Positions 1 through 8,512 are shown, counted from the stretch's first letter. The stretch: DNA of 64,000 bases from Cocleimonas flava (GCF_004339015.1 NZ_SMFQ01000003.1:62001-126000), one strand, 5' to 3'. Numbers and translations: made by a program. The notes: generated from the sequence alone by a model not told the origin.

Positions 1-1
1 A

Positions 2-130
2 ATAACTCCTTCAAATGAAAACAATACCCCTATGCAGTTACGAGATGAGATAAAAAGCTTAGAAAACTTTCAAGTACCGTTAGATAGAGATATTAAAGGC
101 TCTTCTTTTGTAACAGACATATTGGAGTAA
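2..130 (+). CDS. C-terminal end of an upstream gene (partial)
   Basis: An open frame runs from the window edge to a TAA at 128-130, giving 42 codons that end in a short hydrophilic tail. It stops four bases before the ATG of the FHA-TadA gene, so it is very likely an earlier member of the same Tad operon. In many Tad loci the gene before tadA encodes the TadZ/CpaE ATPase, but the visible tail carries no motif that proves this. Confidence 0.5.
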   Translation: MTPSNENNTPMQLRDEIKSLENFQVPLDRDIKGSSFVTDILE

Positions 131-134
131 ATAT

Positions 135-1847
135 ATGTTTGAAGTAGAAGCATGGACAGCTGGAGGAAAGAAAGTTGAAAAAATTGTATGTCATAAAAAA
201 AATGCAATTATAGGTAAAGCACCTGATAGCCAATTGAGATTATATGGGTGGAGAATTGGGTCTAATCATGCTCAGTTGGTAGAGGCTGAAAATGGGGTAT
301 ATATATATAATAACAAATCTAAAGGAAGTAGTACTTTTGTAAATGATTCTGAATATGAAGAGTACGGTCCATTATCAAGTGATGATGAGATTAGGATTCA
401 TAATTATATAATAAAAGTAACTCATATTGGAGCTACCAAAAAAGAAGTACCCATAAATGATATAGAAAAAGCTAACAATACTAATAATGCTCATAAACCA
501 CTTTTAGATGAAACTAACAACACTGCGGTTATTAGTAGAGAGGTTGACGCTAGTAATATTGAGAAACAAAAGTTATACAAACTTTGGCAAGTAACAATAC
601 ATGAACAACTGCTGCAACAAATGGATTTGCGTAGATTAGCTGTTCATGAGATGTCCGATGAAGACTTAAGATCCCTCACTGAAAAAATTCTTATAGAAGT
701 AATTGATAAAAATAAAAATTTTCCTGTCGAAATAGATAAAAAAGAGTTAACAAAAAGAGCCTTAGCTGAAGCGATAGGTCTAGGCCCAATTGAGCCTATG
801 CTTGAAGATGATTCAGTAAGTGAAATAATGGTAAATTCTGCTGAAGAAATATACTACGAAAAAGATGGTAAATTATATAAATCCGATGTCACTTTTTCTA
901 GCAATCAAGCGGTGCTTTACGCCATTGAAAGAATTGTTACCCCGTTGGGTAGACGTATCGATGAAAGTTCTCCGCTCGTTGATGCCCGATTAAAAGATGG
1001 GTCTCGAGTAAATGCAATCATTCCTCCTTTAGCACTTAAAGGACCAAGTATTACAATTCGTAAGTTTATGAAACAACGTCTTCATGGTGATGACTTGGTT
1101 AGATTTGGATCTGTTTCTAAAGAAATGATGGAATTTATAAATATGGCTGTTGCGAACAGGCAAAATATTATAGTTTCAGGTGGTACAGGTAGCGGTAAAA
1201 CAACTTTATTAAATATACTTTCTAATAAAATTCCTGATAATGAGCGTGTAGTTACAATAGAGGATTCTGCTGAACTTCGATTATATCAACCAAATCTTGT
1301 TTCTTTAGAGTCAAGGCCACCTAATCAAGATGGAAAAGGTGAGGTTAATATTCGTGATTTAGTAAAGAACAGTCTTCGAATGAGGCCAGATAGAATTGTC
1401 GTAGGTGAGTGTCGAGGTGGTGAAGCATTAGATATGATGCAGGCAATGAATACGGGTCATGATGGGTCATTAACGACTCTTCATGCAAATAACGCAACAG
1501 ATTGCCTATCAAGGCTTGAAGTTTTAATTCTCATGGCTGAAATGGATTTACCATCTAGAGCAATTCGAGAGCAAATTGCATCATCAGTGGATATTATTAT
1601 TCAGCAAACTCGTTTTCCATGTGGAAGCAGGAAAATTACCAGTATTAGCGAAGTCTCAGGTATAGATAGTGGCAGAATACAACTTGGGGAGATCTTCCGC
1701 TTTGAGCAAAATGGATATGGCGAAGACGATAAAGTAAAAGGTAAATTTATTGCTACAGGCCAAATACCTGGATTCTATGAGGAGCTCAGATCAAAAGGTT
1801 TGCCAGTTAATGTAGATATATTTGACAAGGGCAGGGTCGTGAAATGA
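135..1847 (+). CDS. tadA: FHA domain fused to TadA/CpaF-type pilus ATPase
   Basis: Cytoplasmic secretion ATPase that powers Tad (Flp) pilus assembly. Residues ~20-95 look like a forkhead-associated (phosphothreonine-binding) domain, with [11 protein letters not shown], a central SNHAQL and a closing [13 protein letters not shown]. After a linker, residues ~150-560 are a CpaF/TadA ATPase. Walker A is at 349-356 (GGTGSGKT), and [15 protein letters not shown] and TTLHANN match the Walker B/His-box region of the family. The 570-residue length reflects the extra N-terminal domain. A GGAG seven bases upstream supports the start. The stop overlaps the start of tadB. The FHA domain suggests control by Ser/Thr phosphorylation, which is inference. 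Confidence 0.93.
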   Translation: MFEVEAWTAGGKKVEKIVCHKKNAIIGKAPDSQLRLYGWRIGSNHAQLVEAENGVYIYNNKSKGSSTFVNDSEYEEYGPLSSDDEIRIHNYIIKVTHIGATKKEVPINDIEKANNTNNAHKPLLDETNNTAVISREVDASNIEKQKLYKLWQVTIHEQLLQQMDLRRLAVHEMSDEDLRSLTEKILIEVIDKNKNFPVEIDKKELTKRALAEAIGLGPIEPMLEDDSVSEIMVNSAEEIYYEKDGKLYKSDVTFSSNQAVLYAIERIVTPLGRRIDESSPLVDARLKDGSRVNAIIPPLALKGPSITIRKFMKQRLHGDDLVRFGSVSKEMMEFINMAVANRQNIIVSGGTGSGKTTLLNILSNKIPDNERVVTIEDSAELRLYQPNLVSLESRPPNQDGKGEVNIRDLVKNSLRMRPDRIVVGECRGGEALDMMQAMNTGHDGSLTTLHANNATDCLSRLEVLILMAEMDLPSRAIREQIASSVDIIIQQTRFPCGSRKITSISEVSGIDSGRIQLGEIFRFEQNGYGEDDKVKGKFIATGQIPGFYEELRSKGLPVNVDIFDKGRVVK

Positions 1848-2695
1848 GTTCGATACTGTTGATTCCACTTTTAGTAACTGTAACCGTAGTAATACTTGGA
1901 TTAATTACTTTTAGTATAATTCAAAATGCATATGCGGAATACAAAAATTCATTTCATACTAGTATCCAAAAAAATATGATTGAAATGTTTTTATTCATAC
2001 CTCCAGAAAAAATGTTCATACTTTCTATTGTTCTAATACTGGCTGTATTTTATTTAACATACCTTATTACAGGGGCATATATTCTTGCCTTAACGTTAGC
2101 CTTTATTGCAGTAGCTGTTCCTAGAATTGCGATTCATCTTATGCGGAAAAAACGTATTAAAATGTTAACTTCTCAATTACCTGATTTTCTAATGTCAGTA
2201 TCTAGAGCTATGCAAGCTGGTTCTAGCCTAAGTCAATCATTAGAGGTTGCAATTCAAGAAGATAGTGGGCCAGTTTCTCAAGAGTTTGCTCTAGTTATGA
2301 AAGAAGTAAGGCTTGGAGTTGATTTTAATGAATCTCTCGATAATTTCTCTAAAAGAGTTCCTATTGAGGAAGCTAATCTTGTTGCAAACGCGATTAAAAT
2401 ATCACGAGAAATAGGTGGAAACCTTTCAGAAGCAATTTATCGTTTATCAGTTACATTACGAACAAAACTAGAAACAGAAGGAAAAATTGATGCTTTAACA
2501 GCACAAGGTCGGCTTCAAGGTATAGTTATGACATTATTGCCAATATTCTTAGGTTTTGTAATCTACAAGATGGAACCCGAGGCCATGTCGAAAATGATTG
2601 AGGAACCAATAGGTTGGTTAGTCATGGCTATCATTGTAGTTATGGAGTTATTAGGCTACTTTTTTATACGAAAAATTGTAAATATTGATGTTTAA
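1844..2695 (+). CDS. tadB: Tad pilus inner-membrane platform protein TadB
   Basis: Polytopic inner-membrane protein of the GspF/TadB family, which with TadC forms the platform that couples the ATPase to pilin assembly. It has N-terminal membrane segments, then a cytoplasmic type II secretion F domain (LTSQLPDFLMSVSRAMQAG, then VRLGVDFNESLDNFSKRVP and ANAIKISREIGGNLSEA), and two C-terminal membrane segments. Its 283 residues fit the family. The ATG overlaps the tadA stop by four bases, so the two are translationally coupled, and tadC overlaps its end in turn. Confidence 0.93.
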   Translation: MSSILLIPLLVTVTVVILGLITFSIIQNAYAEYKNSFHTSIQKNMIEMFLFIPPEKMFILSIVLILAVFYLTYLITGAYILALTLAFIAVAVPRIAIHLMRKKRIKMLTSQLPDFLMSVSRAMQAGSSLSQSLEVAIQEDSGPVSQEFALVMKEVRLGVDFNESLDNFSKRVPIEEANLVANAIKISREIGGNLSEAIYRLSVTLRTKLETEGKIDALTAQGRLQGIVMTLLPIFLGFVIYKMEPEAMSKMIEEPIGWLVMAIIVVMELLGYFFIRKIVNIDV

Positions 2696-3566
2696 TCAAG
2701 AGCAAATATTATTATTAATTCCTTTACTGGCTAGTCTTGCTGTTGTCTTGCTTGTTTTGTCAGTTACGAGTATTGAAAACCCTATTCCCTCGGAAGACCG
2801 AATATATAAAGATCCCATACCTTTTTTAATGAAACCTTTATGGCCACTATTAAATCTATTATCTATACCTGCACAATACCTACCAGTTACTTATATATTA
2901 TGGTTAAAAGATAAGTTAAAACAATCAGAGCTAATTTATCTTTTCAATCCAGAGCAATTCTTTGGTCTTCAGTTATTATCTTGTGTTCTTTTTTCTTTCA
3001 GTACATGGGTGTGTCTTAATGTACTTGGGGAACATAATATAAATTATATTGTTTTAGCTGGAGCAGTAGGCTTATTTTTGCCATTAATAAGTTTAAATGA
3101 TCGAAGAAAAAATAGAGAATTAAAAATAGTAAAAGCTTTACCAATTTATCTTGATTATATAACTATGGGTGTTCAATCAGGTTTAAATTTCAGTGGTTCA
3201 CTTATTCAGGCTACGGAAAAAGGACCAGAAGGACCTTTAAAAAGAGAGTTAATGATAGTGCAAAGAGATATTAGAGCTGGAATTTCCCGCCTTGATGCCA
3301 TGAGAAATATGGCAGAACGTTTAGATATAAGGGAAATTACTAGTTTAGTTTCTACGATAGCTCAGGCAGAAAGAACTGGTTCTGATTTAGGTGAAAGTCT
3401 TAAAATTCAGGCTGATCAACGAAGAATAGAAAGATTTCAACGAGCAGAGGCCATGGCGCTAAAGGCCCCTGTTAAACTTGTATTTCCATTGGTTGCTTTT
3501 ATTTTTCCTACTACATTTATAATTTTAATGTTTCCAATTGCGATGAAATTAAGGGATGTCTTATAA
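2688..3566 (+). CDS. tadC: Tad pilus inner-membrane platform protein TadC
   Basis: Second GspF-like platform protein of the Tad machine, paired with TadB. Membrane segments flank a cytoplasmic F domain with ALPIYLDYITMGVQSGLNF, RAGISRLDAMRNMAERLD and IAQAERTGSDLGESLKIQ, followed by RAEAMALKAPVKLVFPLVAF, which is characteristic of TadC. I chose the ATG at 2688 over the TTG at 2685. The gene overlaps the end of tadB and the start of the next gene, giving a densely packed operon. Confidence 0.92.
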   Translation: MFNQEQILLLIPLLASLAVVLLVLSVTSIENPIPSEDRIYKDPIPFLMKPLWPLLNLLSIPAQYLPVTYILWLKDKLKQSELIYLFNPEQFFGLQLLSCVLFSFSTWVCLNVLGEHNINYIVLAGAVGLFLPLISLNDRRKNRELKIVKALPIYLDYITMGVQSGLNFSGSLIQATEKGPEGPLKRELMIVQRDIRAGISRLDAMRNMAERLDIREITSLVSTIAQAERTGSDLGESLKIQADQRRIERFQRAEAMALKAPVKLVFPLVAFIFPTTFIILMFPIAMKLRDVL

Positions 3567-3924
3567 ATATTGTAAAGTCAAATTAGCGCGTTCCAATAAA
3601 ATATTATTTGAAAATGTTCGTATTCCAAATAGTTTTTATTGTAATGCTAAAGGTTTACTTGGTGAAAATAAATCTAGTAAAAATTTATATATGTTATTCA
3701 GAAGGTGTAATAGCATTCATATGTTTGGAATGAGGGTAGCTTTAGATGTCATTTTTCTTTCATCTGAAAATGTTATTCTCAAATGCGTAGAAAATTTGAA
3801 ACCATGGCAGTTATCTTATTGTTTTAGAAGCTCACAAACTTTAGAGCTACCTATTGGGACAATACAGAAATATAGATTAGTAAATAATATGAAATTGGAG
3901 ATACAAGAATGCACAAAACCATAA
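3556..3924 (+). CDS. DUF192 family protein in the Tad operon
   Basis: A 122-residue protein with the DUF192 pattern: GLLGENKSS near the start, CNSIHMFGMRVALDVIFLS in the middle, and LELPIGTIQKYRLVNNM near the end. DUF192 proteins are small beta-rich proteins of unknown biochemical role and are usually exported, but no clear signal peptide is visible here. It overlaps tadC upstream and tadD downstream, so it is co-expressed with the pilus genes. Its role in piliation is unknown. Confidence 0.8.
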   Translation: MSYKYCKVKLARSNKILFENVRIPNSFYCNAKGLLGENKSSKNLYMLFRRCNSIHMFGMRVALDVIFLSSENVILKCVENLKPWQLSYCFRSSQTLELPIGTIQKYRLVNNMKLEIQECTKP

Positions 3925-4400
3925 CACAGATAGGAATCCTATTATTAGTCTTGGGGCTATCGGCATGTTCTAATTCTGGAATGAATAATGCAAGTGTTGG
4001 GGAAGGGCCTAAAAGTGTTAGTGGTACTCTTGCTCCTCGAATAACAACTGCCTATAAAGCATATGATGAAGGACGTTTATCTACCGCTGAAACGTTATTA
4101 TTAAAATATACAAATGATCATCCTGAATTTACTGATGCATGGTTTAAACTAGGTAATATTTATTATAGAACAGGTCAATATCCTGCTGCAATTACAGCAT
4201 ATGAAAATGTTATTCAACAAGATAATAAACATGGTAAAGCTTGGTACAATTTGGCTTTAACTCGTATTAGGCAGGCAGAGGAAACGCTTATGGCTGGAGA
4301 GGTAAAATTCGAGCCGGGAGACGAACGTAGACTTAGGCTCACATCTCTAAAAAAGAAAATAAGATCAGGTGTGAGACAATATAAGCCGAAGAAACAATAA
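3909..4400 (+). CDS. tadD: TadD-like TPR lipoprotein
   Basis: A 163-residue lipoprotein. The lipobox LSAC places the lipidated Cys at residue 20, and tetratricopeptide repeats follow (for example ~74-107, DAWFKLGNIYYRTGQYPAAI, then KAWYNLALTRI). TadD family lipoproteins act as pilotins or scaffolds for the outer-membrane secretin of Tad pili. The ATG lies inside the 3' end of the DUF192 gene, a 16-base overlap. The C-terminus is basic (KKIRSGVRQYKPKKQ). It is the last recognisable pilus-machinery gene before the toxin gene. Confidence 0.85.
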   Translation: MHKTITQIGILLLVLGLSACSNSGMNNASVGEGPKSVSGTLAPRITTAYKAYDEGRLSTAETLLLKYTNDHPEFTDAWFKLGNIYYRTGQYPAAITAYENVIQQDNKHGKAWYNLALTRIRQAEETLMAGEVKFEPGDERRLRLTSLKKKIRSGVRQYKPKKQ

Positions 4401-4503
4401 GGACTAGTTTTTTAGTCATTGAACTTAACAACAAAGAAAAGAACTATCTGTGTTTGTTGTGTACTGCTAGAAAGTTTTAGTATGTTGAATAAGGAAATTT
4501 GAA

Positions 4504-6363
4504 ATGTTTGCATATACAAAATATACCAAATCTACTTTAGGAGTGAGACAAATAGGTCAATCAATGACTCAATATCTCATTCTGATGTTCATGCTAGCAG
4601 TTGGTAGTTTGGTTACTATTGGTAACGCAAGCAATGCTGGGCGTCATCAAATTGCTGCAGTGAGCCACGAAGTTGCTGGAGATCATGCAGGTTCTGTTCG
4701 AAATACTACAGAAGCTCAAAAAAGCTCAGGTTACGCTAGTGCTAGTGCTTCTTTACCTTATAGCATGAGTAGTAATTCATCAAATCCTGTTACTAATCCA
4801 ACAGGAGATACCCCTACATCCCCTGCCGACCCTGGTGATACCCCTGCATCTACAGACCCTAGTAATCCAATTACAAACCCAGATGGAACAAACCCGGGTG
4901 GAACAAACCCAGATGGAACAAACCCAGATGGAACAAACCCAGATGGAACAAATCCAGATGGAACAAATCCAGATGGAACAAATCCAGATGGAACAAATCC
5001 AGATGGAACAAATCCAGATCCGGAGGAGATACAATGTACAACTACATGGGAAGATGAAAAATACCAATCTGGTGAATGTGATGGGTGGTGGTGTGAAGTA
5101 ACAGGTAACTTTGTAGGTGAAGTAAAAGCTGCAGCTAATGTAGTAATGGATTTTTTGACCGGGGTACTTCAAGGTATTGGAGATCAAATTAATGACCTTT
5201 GGGAATTGTTAAAGAACCCTGGGGTATTGTTGGATGTAGCAAAAGCTTTCATTGATGATCCTAAGGGTACTATTGAGTCAATAATATCTAGTGTTGTAGA
5301 TGATGTTCAAACTGTAATGAATTGTGGTCCACAAGATGTAGGACGCATAGTTGGTCAGAATGTCAACCCTGCAGTAGCACTCAGAGTATTAGATAAACTG
5401 GCTGATATTGCTGGTAATGCTAGATTAGCTGATTACGTTACTAACAAAAGGCGTGATATTGAGTGTCTAAGTTTTCCAGCAGGTACACCAATATGGACTG
5501 CTAATGGACTAGTGAATATTGAACAAATTACTAAAGGTAATATTGTCAATTCTCGAAACGAAAATAACTTCATTAATAGCCAGCAAAAAGTTACTGCACT
5601 TCACTCAAGGGTAGCGAAAGGTTTTCATCGGATTACAACAGAAAAAGGTATAATTGAAGTTACTGAAGAACATCCTTTTTGGGTACAAGGTAAAGGATGG
5701 GTAGAAGCTAAAGATATTGAATGGGAAGATCCAATAGCTACAGTTGATGGAGATGTGATTTCTTATCAGAACGATTATATTGAGGGATCTGTCAAAGTAT
5801 TTAATTTCTCAGTTAGTGAGACCCATAGTTATTTTGCTGGAAATTTCGGAGCATGGGTTCATAACGTAGATTGTGATATTCGTGGTCCAAGTTTCACTAG
5901 AGCTCTAAATTCTTTTGTTAATGATGTTAATAGCAGTAACTTTGCAAAATGGAAAAATGACGCCATAGCTGATGGAGTAAATCCTGATCATATAAAAGAC
6001 ATAATATATGAAGGCTCTTTACAAAAAGGTGTAAATATTTGGGGTAATAATTGGAAGAAGTATTATTCTGAAATCTCAGGAACTGATTATCCTGGCCCTC
6101 CCAGTCATGCTCACCATCTTGTAGAAAAAGGATCTACTTCCCCAGCAGCGATTGCTAATAGGCAAATTCTTGAAGATGCCGGTATTAATGTACAACTACA
6201 CAGAGAAAACCTAACTTGGGCCCCTAATGAAGCAGGTATTCATGGTTCAACTCCTCAACAAGCCCTTAATTCTTTATTGAATGATGCTATTCAAGGAAAA
6301 ACAGGACAAGCTAAAATTGATGCTATAAATGATGCTCTAAGAAGTTGGTCAGAACAGTATTAG
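4504..6363 (+). CDS. Pilin-fused polymorphic toxin: Flp-like pilin, Hint domain, AHH nuclease
   Basis: A modular 619-residue protein. Residues ~8-60 look like a Flp/Tad pilin: a basic leader, G18, then QSMTQY and a hydrophobic helix, then GRHQIAAVSHEVAGDHA, which resembles the segment after the helix in Flp pilins. Position +5 after the likely cleavage glycine is Gln23, not the usual Glu. A Pro/Thr/Asp-rich linker with nine NPDGT-type units (residues 125-169) and a helical region (~175-320) follow. A Hint (intein-like) domain starts at Cys321 and ends at His453-Asn454, with EEHPFWVQGKGWV inside; it should cleave off the C-terminus. Residues ~455-619 carry an AHH-type HNH nuclease motif (Ala536-His537-His538). 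AAGGAAATTTGAA precedes the ATG. Domain calls are by motif; delivery by the Tad pilus is inference. Confidence 0.85.
   Translation: MFAYTKYTKSTLGVRQIGQSMTQYLILMFMLAVGSLVTIGNASNAGRHQIAAVSHEVAGDHAGSVRNTTEAQKSSGYASASASLPYSMSSNSSNPVTNPTGDTPTSPADPGDTPASTDPSNPITNPDGTNPGGTNPDGTNPDGTNPDGTNPDGTNPDGTNPDGTNPDGTNPDPEEIQCTTTWEDEKYQSGECDGWWCEVTGNFVGEVKAAANVVMDFLTGVLQGIGDQINDLWELLKNPGVLLDVAKAFIDDPKGTIESIISSVVDDVQTVMNCGPQDVGRIVGQNVNPAVALRVLDKLADIAGNARLADYVTNKRRDIECLSFPAGTPIWTANGLVNIEQITKGNIVNSRNENNFINSQQKVTALHSRVAKGFHRITTEKGIIEVTEEHPFWVQGKGWVEAKDIEWEDPIATVDGDVISYQNDYIEGSVKVFNFSVSETHSYFAGNFGAWVHNVDCDIRGPSFTRALNSFVNDVNSSNFAKWKNDAIADGVNPDHIKDIIYEGSLQKGVNIWGNNWKKYYSEISGTDYPGPPSHAHHLVEKGSTSPAAIANRQILEDAGINVQLHRENLTWAPNEAGIHGSTPQQALNSLLNDAIQGKTGQAKIDAINDALRSWSEQY
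4876..5010 (+). repeat. 15-bp tandem repeat, nine units, encoding (NPDGT)n
   Basis: Nine consecutive 15-base units of the form AAYCCAGATGGAACA code for eight NPDGT units and one NPGGT (second unit). Units 1-5 use AAC for Asn, while units 6-9 use AAT, a sign of recent unit duplication. The repeat sits between the pilin-like and toxin-processing domains. Slippage by whole units keeps the frame, so linker length can vary. Confidence 0.95.
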
Positions 6364-6379
6364 AAAAGGTACTTAATAA

Positions 6380-6994
6380 ATGATGTTTAACGAAATTTGT
6401 CAGGACTTAGAAAGGGAACTTTATAAAGCTTGTGTGAGATACTTATCTTTACTTCAAAATGATGTGAAAAACGAGAAAGTATATGCTTTTGCAATTTTAA
6501 TTGAATCCGGATTTGTTTCAATGGGTATTTCTGTAAATACAATTGAAGGCTTAAAAGAGAGAAGGATTAAAGAAAAATCTGTTACCCCAGTTGAACTTAT
6601 TACCCCTGATATATATTTAGAAATGAGCTCTGCAGAATGGAAATACCAAAATAAGCATTGGGACGTATTTGTTTCAGTAAATAAAGTTTTAGATACTTTT
6701 TTTGAAAATTTATATGAAGGAAATGGTTTTGTTGATATTGATAAAAAATTAAATGTTGACGAAATCATGAATTTCGCTGAAAGTCGTTTTATACAAATTA
6801 TTTTGAATGTTCTTAAACGTATTAAGTCAGATAATTTGTTGAATGGAAGTACTTTGTTAAATGATTTGTTTTTGGGTGTTCAATTCAATGATATTGGAAA
6901 AGAAGAGATAGTTTTGATAGAGAAAGTTTCAAAGGAACTTAATTCGATGTATTGGCTAGATAAGGTACTTCAGATGAAAAACCTAATTAAATAA
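6380..6994 (+). CDS. Probable immunity protein, DUF4303-like
   Basis: A 204-residue acidic, soluble protein with no signal peptide, starting 16 bases after the toxin stop. Resemblance to DUF4303 rests on VYAFAILIESGFVSMGISVN near residue 35 and the SSAEWKYQNKHWDVF segment near 90. DUF4303 is among the families found as immunity proteins beside polymorphic toxins. Position, size and cytoplasmic character fit an inhibitor protecting the producer from the AHH nuclease domain. Function is inferred from context. An AAAAGG stretch precedes the tandem ATGATG start. Confidence 0.72.
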   Translation: MMFNEICQDLERELYKACVRYLSLLQNDVKNEKVYAFAILIESGFVSMGISVNTIEGLKERRIKEKSVTPVELITPDIYLEMSSAEWKYQNKHWDVFVSVNKVLDTFFENLYEGNGFVDIDKKLNVDEIMNFAESRFIQIILNVLKRIKSDNLLNGSTLLNDLFLGVQFNDIGKEEIVLIEKVSKELNSMYWLDKVLQMKNLIK

Positions 6995-7069
6995 AAATTA
7001 GGATTTTAATTAGGCTTAGTTTCCACAAAAATTTTTTCACTTTTTCTCCTGAAAATATAAATACACATC

Positions 7070-7672
7070 ATGATATTACATGCAAAAAAAACTTTAATCA
7101 GACAGATATTTCTAGGTGTATTTTGTTTAGTAGTGGTAACTATAGATAATAATATTTATGCTGAAGTTGATCGAGCAAAACGTCCTTTTGTTCGAATTGA
7201 ATCATTCAAAACTGGATTAAATGTTCCTATTCCTGATCGCCCAGCCTGGAAAAATTCAATAGAACCACGTGCCGGAACTTATGCTTTATTAATATCAACT
7301 CCTGAAAAATTTTATCCACAAGTCAGTATGGAACTTGTTCTTAATCATCGTATTAATCTGAATTCAATCAAATTTGAATCAGTTGTGGTTAGTGGGCTTA
7401 ACACAATTCGTAAAAAATCAGGGGTTAATGAGGTCATTACAAAAGCGGATTTAAAACGTGTCGTTTATGGAGATATGCAAGCTTATGAAGATTCTTATCA
7501 GATGGAATCAAAAGAGAGAAATTATTCTATAAGAAGCATCATGGGTCTTATGCCGTCGGGTCATCCAATTACTATTTTTATTGCAACACCTAAGGGTCAA
7601 ATGAATCATATTAAAGACATCACTAATACGATTATTAAAAATTTAAAAGAGTTACCTAAAGATATCAAGTAA
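7070..7672 (+). CDS. Hypothetical exported protein
   Basis: I do not recognise this 200-residue protein. It has an N-terminal basic stretch and a hydrophobic signal segment ending near residue 31 (NNIYA/EVD), so it is probably periplasmic. The mature part is mixed alpha/beta with many Lys, and ends in an amphipathic helix (ITNTIIKNLKELPKDIK). It lies 75 bases after the immunity gene on the same strand and could belong to the same island. Base composition is as AT-rich as the Tad genes. Confidence 0.6.
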   Translation: MILHAKKTLIRQIFLGVFCLVVVTIDNNIYAEVDRAKRPFVRIESFKTGLNVPIPDRPAWKNSIEPRAGTYALLISTPEKFYPQVSMELVLNHRINLNSIKFESVVVSGLNTIRKKSGVNEVITKADLKRVVYGDMQAYEDSYQMESKERNYSIRSIMGLMPSGHPITIFIATPKGQMNHIKDITNTIIKNLKELPKDIK

Positions 7673-8097
7673 ATCTTAAATCTAGAATAGACCCATAATC
7701 AATTTTTATCTCATTTGTTAGTAGTTATAAATTCTATAGAGTTTGTCCGATACTGATATTTTTCCATTGATTTTCTAAATATAAGTAACGGTATCTTTTT
7801 CTAGATATGTTTTTAGGAAAAAGCTTTTCTAACTATTTGTATTATTTAGTATGAACAAGTAGTTATTAATAAAATAGACTACATATAAGCAATTGATTAA
7901 GTGGTGATTTTTAAGGCTCTTAAAATCCCTCGGTGGCAACACCGTGCCGTTTCGATTCAGGCCTTGGGCACCATTAATAACAAAGTAATATCTTTCTTTG
8001 TTCTTGCAATTATTCATTTACGTTCTTTAGCAATATTTTCAAACAAAAAATTAAAACTTAAATATATGTTCTTGTTTTTTCTAGAGCGTACTTCAAT
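7673..8097. other. Gene-free interval with tRNA-Leu remnant
   Basis: 425 AT-rich bases between an exported-protein gene and the end of a minus-strand operon. The only recognisable content is the decayed tRNA-Leu at 7901-7973. Short open frames here run through the tRNA remnant or AT-rich sequence and look like chance. Confidence 0.6.
7901..7973 (+). pseudogene. Decayed tRNA-Leu(UAA), 3' part preserved
   Basis: The 3' two-thirds of a leucine tRNA is clear: the anticodon region (CTTAAAATC, anticodon TAA), a long variable arm that still folds (CGGTG-GCAA-CACCG), the T-loop TTCGATT, and the acceptor end CTTGGGC followed by an encoded ACCA. Part of the D arm and nearly all of the 5' acceptor strand are missing, and the T-stem has at least two mismatches (GCCGT against CAGGC). 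At 73 bases it is shorter than a normal ~87-base tRNA-Leu. It could be a duplicated 3' fragment left by an element integrating at a tRNA-Leu gene, or a decayed gene copy. Confidence 0.8.
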
Positions 8098-8487
8098 CTA
8101 TTCGTCTGTTTTTTGATTAATTTTGGGGATAGTAAACACAACGAGTTTGTTTGAGTTGACTCTCTTTAGGTGTTGCAGATCTGCGTCATTTGGAAATCGA
8201 TACGAGTAATTTACAAACTGCCCACCGGCTATAGCATTGCCGGATATCATGCCGCCATTTTGTGCAGTGATTTGTAATTCTGTTTCAATTATTTTTACTT
8301 TTAGTTGTGATGATTCAATTCCATCAATGTGTATTTTTAGATAATAAGCCTTATCACTTTCAGTTCGTTCGCTTGAAATAGATAAAGAGTTAACCGACGA
8401 GCCCGAAAAAGCGATGTCTGCATAAGTCACAAACAAAAAAGTGCTTGTTAAAACAAGCACTATAAGTTTTGAAATATAATTAATCAT
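8098..8487 (-). CDS. Exported Hsp20/alpha-crystallin-like protein
   Basis: A 129-residue protein with an N-terminal signal segment (VLVLTSTFLFVTYADIAFSG). The rest follows the alpha-crystallin pattern: YYLKIHIDGIESSQLKVKI, then ELQITAQNGG, and YSYRFPNDADLQHLKRVNSN with LVVFTIPK. Small heat-shock proteins are normally cytoplasmic, so an exported version is unusual. It is the last gene of the minus-strand operon, 25 bases after the CsgG/HfaB-like gene. A periplasmic chaperone for fibre subunits, analogous to CsgC or CsgE, is a reasonable guess but only a guess. Confidence 0.62.
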   Translation of the reverse strand: MINYISKLIVLVLTSTFLFVTYADIAFSGSSVNSLSISSERTESDKAYYLKIHIDGIESSQLKVKIIETELQITAQNGGMISGNAIAGGQFVNYSYRFPNDADLQHLKRVNSNKLVVFTIPKINQKTDE

Positions 8488-8512
8488 GTGTCTTTTGTTT
8501 TAATTGATCGAT

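Noticed and set aside
4876-5010. Possible CRISPR-like array
   Set aside because: The 15-base units are contiguous with no spacers and code for a protein linker.
4780-5187. Antisense open frame with repeated IWICS units opposite the toxin gene
   Set aside because: It is the reverse reading of the 15-bp tandem repeat, has no ribosome site, and covers no conserved sequence.
7901-8116. 71-codon frame starting in the tRNA-Leu remnant
   Set aside because: Its first half is tRNA sequence and the rest is AT-rich; no ribosome site or family features.
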